DNA of 11,388 bases, taken from Gammaproteobacteria bacterium (GTDB lineage Bacteria; Pseudomonadota; Gammaproteobacteria; Coxiellales; Coxiellaceae). The stretch spans positions 1 to 11,388 of the forward strand of contig JAHZKQ010000255.1 of NCBI GenBank assembly GCA_022600315.1, in the 5' to 3' direction. The number at the start of each line of letters is the position of its first letter. Position 1 is the stretch's first letter. The notes under the pieces were generated by a model. It saw nothing but the letters and a program-made list of their open reading frames with translations, did no database searches and was not told the origin of the DNA. The position numbers were made by a program, and so were the translations under genes. Of this stretch, positions 9,516-11,388 are shown one piece after another.

Positions 9516-9785
9516 TTAAGCCGACAACAACTCATCGTAAAGTTTATTCATCTCTTCTTTAGAAAGCTCGGTGACTCGCTGAATAAACGAAACATCCAGA
9601 CCCTCACATAACATCTTACGTGCCAAGGCAATACGCTCTGCCCTACGACCTTGCTGCACACCTTGCTCAACACCTTTTTCAATACCTTTTGTAAAACCTT
9701 CTTTTTTAAATTCTTGTGCTAATGTTTTACCGTGCTCAAGGCCTTTTTCAAAGCCTTCTTGTCTAAATTGTTGCGCTAATGTCAT
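9516..9785 (-). CDS. Predicted intragenic short product of rpn (RpnS-like, 89 residues)
   Basis: An in-frame ATG at 9785 begins MTLAQQFRQEG, the boundary between the nuclease domain and the glycine-periodic tail of Rpn. On the minus strand it is preceded by AGGACGAGGCA, in which AGGA stands seven bases before the ATG, a good Shine-Dalgarno and better than that of any full-length start. The product would be the C-terminal 89 residues alone. In E. coli, rpn genes are known to make such a short protein from an internal start, and it binds and inhibits the full-length nuclease. Position, frame and signal here fit that model. Production of this protein is inferred, not shown. I could not identify a convincing internal promoter. 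Confidence 0.5.
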   Translation of the reverse strand: MTLAQQFRQEGFEKGLEHGKTLAQEFKKEGFTKGIEKGVEQGVQQGRRAERIALARKMLCEGLDVSFIQRVTELSKEEMNKLYDELLSA

Positions 9786-10526
9786 TGCCTCGTCCTGTAA
9801 TTTTTCTGAAGAGATTTGACTGATCAATTGAGTGAAAACATCTTTATTACTATCATCCTCAAGACCATCAACCACATAACTCAAGATAACTACAGCATAA
9901 TCCTCACTACCTTGAAAATCAAGTCGCTCTAGCCAAGGTATTAATACTTTTAAATACGATTTTAATTCTCTGATTTTTTGATACTTTAATGAATATTGCA
10001 TCACTCCAGCTAATAATCGTTGGCGCAAATCTTGATCTTCCAAACGATGAATATCAATAAGCTGATATTGCGTCAGATACTCGCGCGCCCACTCGCCTTG
10101 CTCACCAAATAGATCATATAAATCTTGTGATGCCGTCCACTTCGGCCTACCCGAATAAATAACCATTGGATAGACTGCCGCAAGCTTATCATTTGGATGC
10201 TGCTTATGATGACGCTCTATAAGTTTTAACACATAAGTAAATATCCGCAACGCCATCCATCGATCTACTTTACTTTGATGCTCACATAACAAATAAAAAT
10301 ACATGGCTTTATCATCCGCAGTTTTTACCTGATAAACCATATCTGCTGCATGCGCTTTATAATCACGATCAATAAACGTTTCTTTATCTAAACGTAAACT
10401 CTGCCAATCAATTTGGCGATATAATTTAATATCTAAATGCTGCTTAAAAAAATCTTCAGCCACCTTTAAGTTTGCCATCGACTGCTTAAACAATTTATCA
10501 GATGCTTGATGAATCCTGTTTGCCAC
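9516..10526 (-). CDS. rpn: Rpn family PD-(D/E)XK nuclease (putative transposase / YhgA-like)
   Basis: Rpn proteins are DNA endonucleases once annotated as transposases. Several E. coli members are toxic and act against phages. The 336-residue product from GTG 10526 starts MANRIHQASDKLFKQSM, matching the family opening (HDKLFK-like). Putative PD-(D/E)XK active-site residues are Asp62 (ADMVYQVK), Glu82 and Gln84 (CEHQSK). IYSGRPKW follows at about 123-130. The C-terminus from about 248 is a glycine-periodic tail (EGFEKGLEHG, KGIEKGVEQGVQQG), typical of the family, containing a 19-residue tandem duplication. The frame is also open from ATGs at 10565 and 10628. The first 34 residues of the longest form match nothing I know, and a TATAGT box at 10585-10590 would place transcription downstream of 10628. 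I prefer GTG 10526, with GGGA six bases upstream, but the start is uncertain. No intrinsic terminator follows. It is not flanked by visible mobile-element ends. Confidence 0.88.
   Translation of the reverse strand: MANRIHQASDKLFKQSMANLKVAEDFFKQHLDIKLYRQIDWQSLRLDKETFIDRDYKAHAADMVYQVKTADDKAMYFYLLCEHQSKVDRWMALRIFTYVLKLIERHHKQHPNDKLAAVYPMVIYSGRPKWTASQDLYDLFGEQGEWAREYLTQYQLIDIHRLEDQDLRQRLLAGVMQYSLKYQKIRELKSYLKVLIPWLERLDFQGSEDYAVVILSYVVDGLEDDSNKDVFTQLISQISSEKLQDEAMTLAQQFRQEGFEKGLEHGKTLAQEFKKEGFTKGIEKGVEQGVQQGRRAERIALARKMLCEGLDVSFIQRVTELSKEEMNKLYDELLSA
9666..9779 (-). repeat. 19-codon tandem duplication in the Rpn tail
   Basis: Two adjacent 57-base units encode LAQQFRQEGFEKGLEHGKT and LAQEFKKEGFTKGIEKGVE (residues 250-268 and 269-287 of the 336-residue form). 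TTGCGCTAAT and TTGTGCTAAT on the plus strand mark the same place in each unit, exactly 57 bases apart. This part of Rpn proteins is known to vary between homologues. Confidence 0.75.
9788..9796 (-). promoter_or_regulatory. Internal Shine-Dalgarno within rpn
   Basis: AGGACGAGG on the minus strand ends two bases before the in-frame ATG at 9785. AGGA gives a seven-base spacing, which is optimal. It decides the proposed internal start of the short Rpn product. Confidence 0.5.
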
Positions 10527-10584
10527 TAATGATCCCAGCCCGTCCAAAATAAGAACTTCGATCATACGGCAACCAAAAATAAAA

Positions 10585-10590
10585 ACTATA
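10585..10590 (-). promoter_or_regulatory. Candidate -10 box for rpn
   Basis: TATAGT on the minus strand matches five of six bases of the sigma-70 -10 consensus. It lies 59 bases before the preferred GTG start of rpn. There is no good -35 at 16-18 bases; TTTTCA stands at 15. If used, transcription would begin near 10578, excluding the ATG at 10628. Confidence 0.3.
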
Positions 10591-10617
10591 CCGTAGTTTT
10601 TGGCCTGAAAATTTAGG

Positions 10618-10646
10618 TTGCAAGTCATTCAAGCTTAAGAGAGAAT
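10618..10646 (+). promoter_or_regulatory. Candidate sigma-70 promoter of rlmD
   Basis: TTGCAA (10618-10623) and GAGAAT (10641-10646) are separated by exactly 17 bases, each matching four of six consensus bases. Transcription would start near 10653, leaving a leader of about 40 bases before the rlmD ATG. The match is moderate, and the position in the divergent rpn-rlmD intergenic region supports it. Confidence 0.35.
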
Positions 10647-10693
10647 CATGCATTATCCAAACCCTGTAAAGCAGCACTAAAAGAGTAGAAACC

Positions 10694-11388
10694 ATGCCTC
10701 GCAAACATCGTCGCAAGCCATTACCCGATACAGAAATTAACGCAAAAATAACTGGCATAAGCCATGAGGGTCGCGGTATCACTCATATCGACGGTAAAAC
10801 GACTTTCGTATTAGGCGCTCTACCAGGCGAAAGTGTTAAGTTTCGTTATACACGAATGCATAGTGCATTTGATGAAGCCTTAGTGACTGAAATTATTCAG
10901 GCCTCAGAAAATCGGCTTGAAGCTAAGTGCCCACATTTTTTAACGTGTGGCGGCTGCAGCCTACAACATTTAAACGCTAATGCGCAAATCGAGCATAAAA
11001 CCAAAATGGTACTGGAATTATTGCAGCATCAAGCTAATGTCGTTCCAAAAAATATCCTCCCTGCGATTCAAGGATCCAGCTGGAATTATCGACGAAAAGC
11101 TCGATTAAGCGTTAAATACGTGCCTAAAAAAGGCAAAGTATTAGTGGGTTTTCGAGAACGTCAAGCACGTTACGTAGCCGATCTTAGCCGTTGCGAAATA
11201 CTTGCCAAACCAGCTGGAGAATTAATTGTTGCATTAAGTGAACTAATTTTTAACTTAACCATCAAAAACGCAATCCCACAAATTGAAATTTGCGCCGGGG
11301 ATGATGCAACCGCGTTAATCTTCCGACATTTAAAGCCCTTAACTGCAGAAGATCAAAAACAATTAATTGAATTTTGTAAGTTACATGA
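10694..11388 (+). CDS. rlmD: 23S rRNA (uracil-1939-C5)-methyltransferase RlmD, 3' end outside window
   Basis: RlmD (formerly RumA) methylates C5 of U1939 in 23S rRNA using S-adenosylmethionine. The window holds 231 codons from the ATG at 10694. After a basic N-terminus (MPRKHRRKPLP), an OB-like TRAM domain covers about 14-70 (EGRGITHIDGKTTFVLGALPGE). Four cysteines match the 4Fe-4S site of this enzyme: Cys79, Cys85, Cys88 (CPHFLTCGGC) and Cys167 (SRCEIL). NYRRKARLSV at 131-140 and GFRERQ are also typical of the family. The catalytic Rossmann-fold methyltransferase half, with its catalytic cysteine, lies beyond the window end. RlmD is preferred over its paralogues RlmC and TrmA because of the N-terminal TRAM domain together with the iron-sulphur cysteines. 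The Shine-Dalgarno is weak (AGAG region about ten bases upstream). The gene diverges from rpn, sharing a 167-base intergenic region. Confidence 0.95.
   Translation, partial: MPRKHRRKPLPDTEINAKITGISHEGRGITHIDGKTTFVLGALPGESVKFRYTRMHSAFDEALVTEIIQASENRLEAKCPHFLTCGGCSLQHLNANAQIEHKTKMVLELLQHQANVVPKNILPAIQGSSWNYRRKARLSVKYVPKKGKVLVGFRERQARYVADLSRCEILAKPAGELIVALSELIFNLTIKNAIPQIEICAGDDATALIFRHLKPLTAEDQKQLIEFCKLH

Noticed and set aside
9508..9521. Palindrome GCTTAA-TT-TTAAGC over the rpn stop codon as a terminator
   Set aside because: It is AT-rich with an impossibly short loop and no T-run follows it on the minus strand; the T-run near 9472-9478 has no stable stem before it.
10527..10628. Longer rpn start at ATG 10628 or 10565
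   Set aside because: Neither has a Shine-Dalgarno, the extension matches no family residues, and the candidate -10 box at 10585-10590 would put 10628 outside the transcript. Not fully excluded.
10498..10782. 94-codon minus-strand frame across the rpn-rlmD intergenic region
   Set aside because: It overlaps rpn in another frame and the start of rlmD on the opposite strand, and its translation resembles no protein.

Overview
The window looks like the chromosome of a gammaproteobacterium of moderate-to-low GC (roughly 40-45% by eye). The evidence is the smc-zipA-ligA gene order, a ZipA protein (ZipA is essentially restricted to Gammaproteobacteria), a full-length RseP and an RlmD-type methyltransferase. 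The AT bias, a Sel1/SPOR lipoprotein and an Rpn-family nuclease would suit an intracellular lineage such as the Legionellales. That is an impression, not a proven assignment.

Layout. Positions 1-1563 hold the first 521 codons of ligA (NAD+-dependent DNA ligase, minus strand, C-terminus outside the window). Upstream on the same strand are zipA (1572-2375) and smc (2394-5891). The three are 8 and 18 bases apart and read as one operon for chromosome organisation, septum assembly and ligation. Further upstream come an OsmC-family protein (5988-6434) and a lipoprotein with a Sel1 repeat and a SPOR domain (6439-7392), 4 bases apart. The SPOR protein is probably a septal peptidoglycan binder, which fits its nearness to zipA. 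A clear intrinsic terminator (about 7508-7532, minus strand) separates this block from a 48-codon small gene (7554-7700) with one predicted membrane segment and a strong Shine-Dalgarno sequence.

Positions 7701-8060 hold no convincing gene but have several inverted repeats, including two GATATATC-core palindromes whose centres are 22 bp apart. They also hold a short, possibly decayed plus-strand frame. rseP (8061-9416, GTG start), the site-2 protease of the envelope stress response, follows without bamA behind it or cdsA ahead of it. Next is an Rpn-family PD-(D/E)XK nuclease (9516-about 10526). The window closes with the first 231 codons of rlmD (from 10694, plus strand), divergent from rpn.

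The most interesting observation is inside rpn. An in-frame ATG (9785) at the start of the glycine-periodic C-terminal tail has a much better Shine-Dalgarno sequence than any candidate start of the full-length gene. This would produce a separate 89-residue tail protein, the arrangement known for E. coli rpn genes, where the short product neutralises the toxic anti-phage nuclease. The second is the unannotated-looking small membrane protein with its own ribosome-binding site and terminator.
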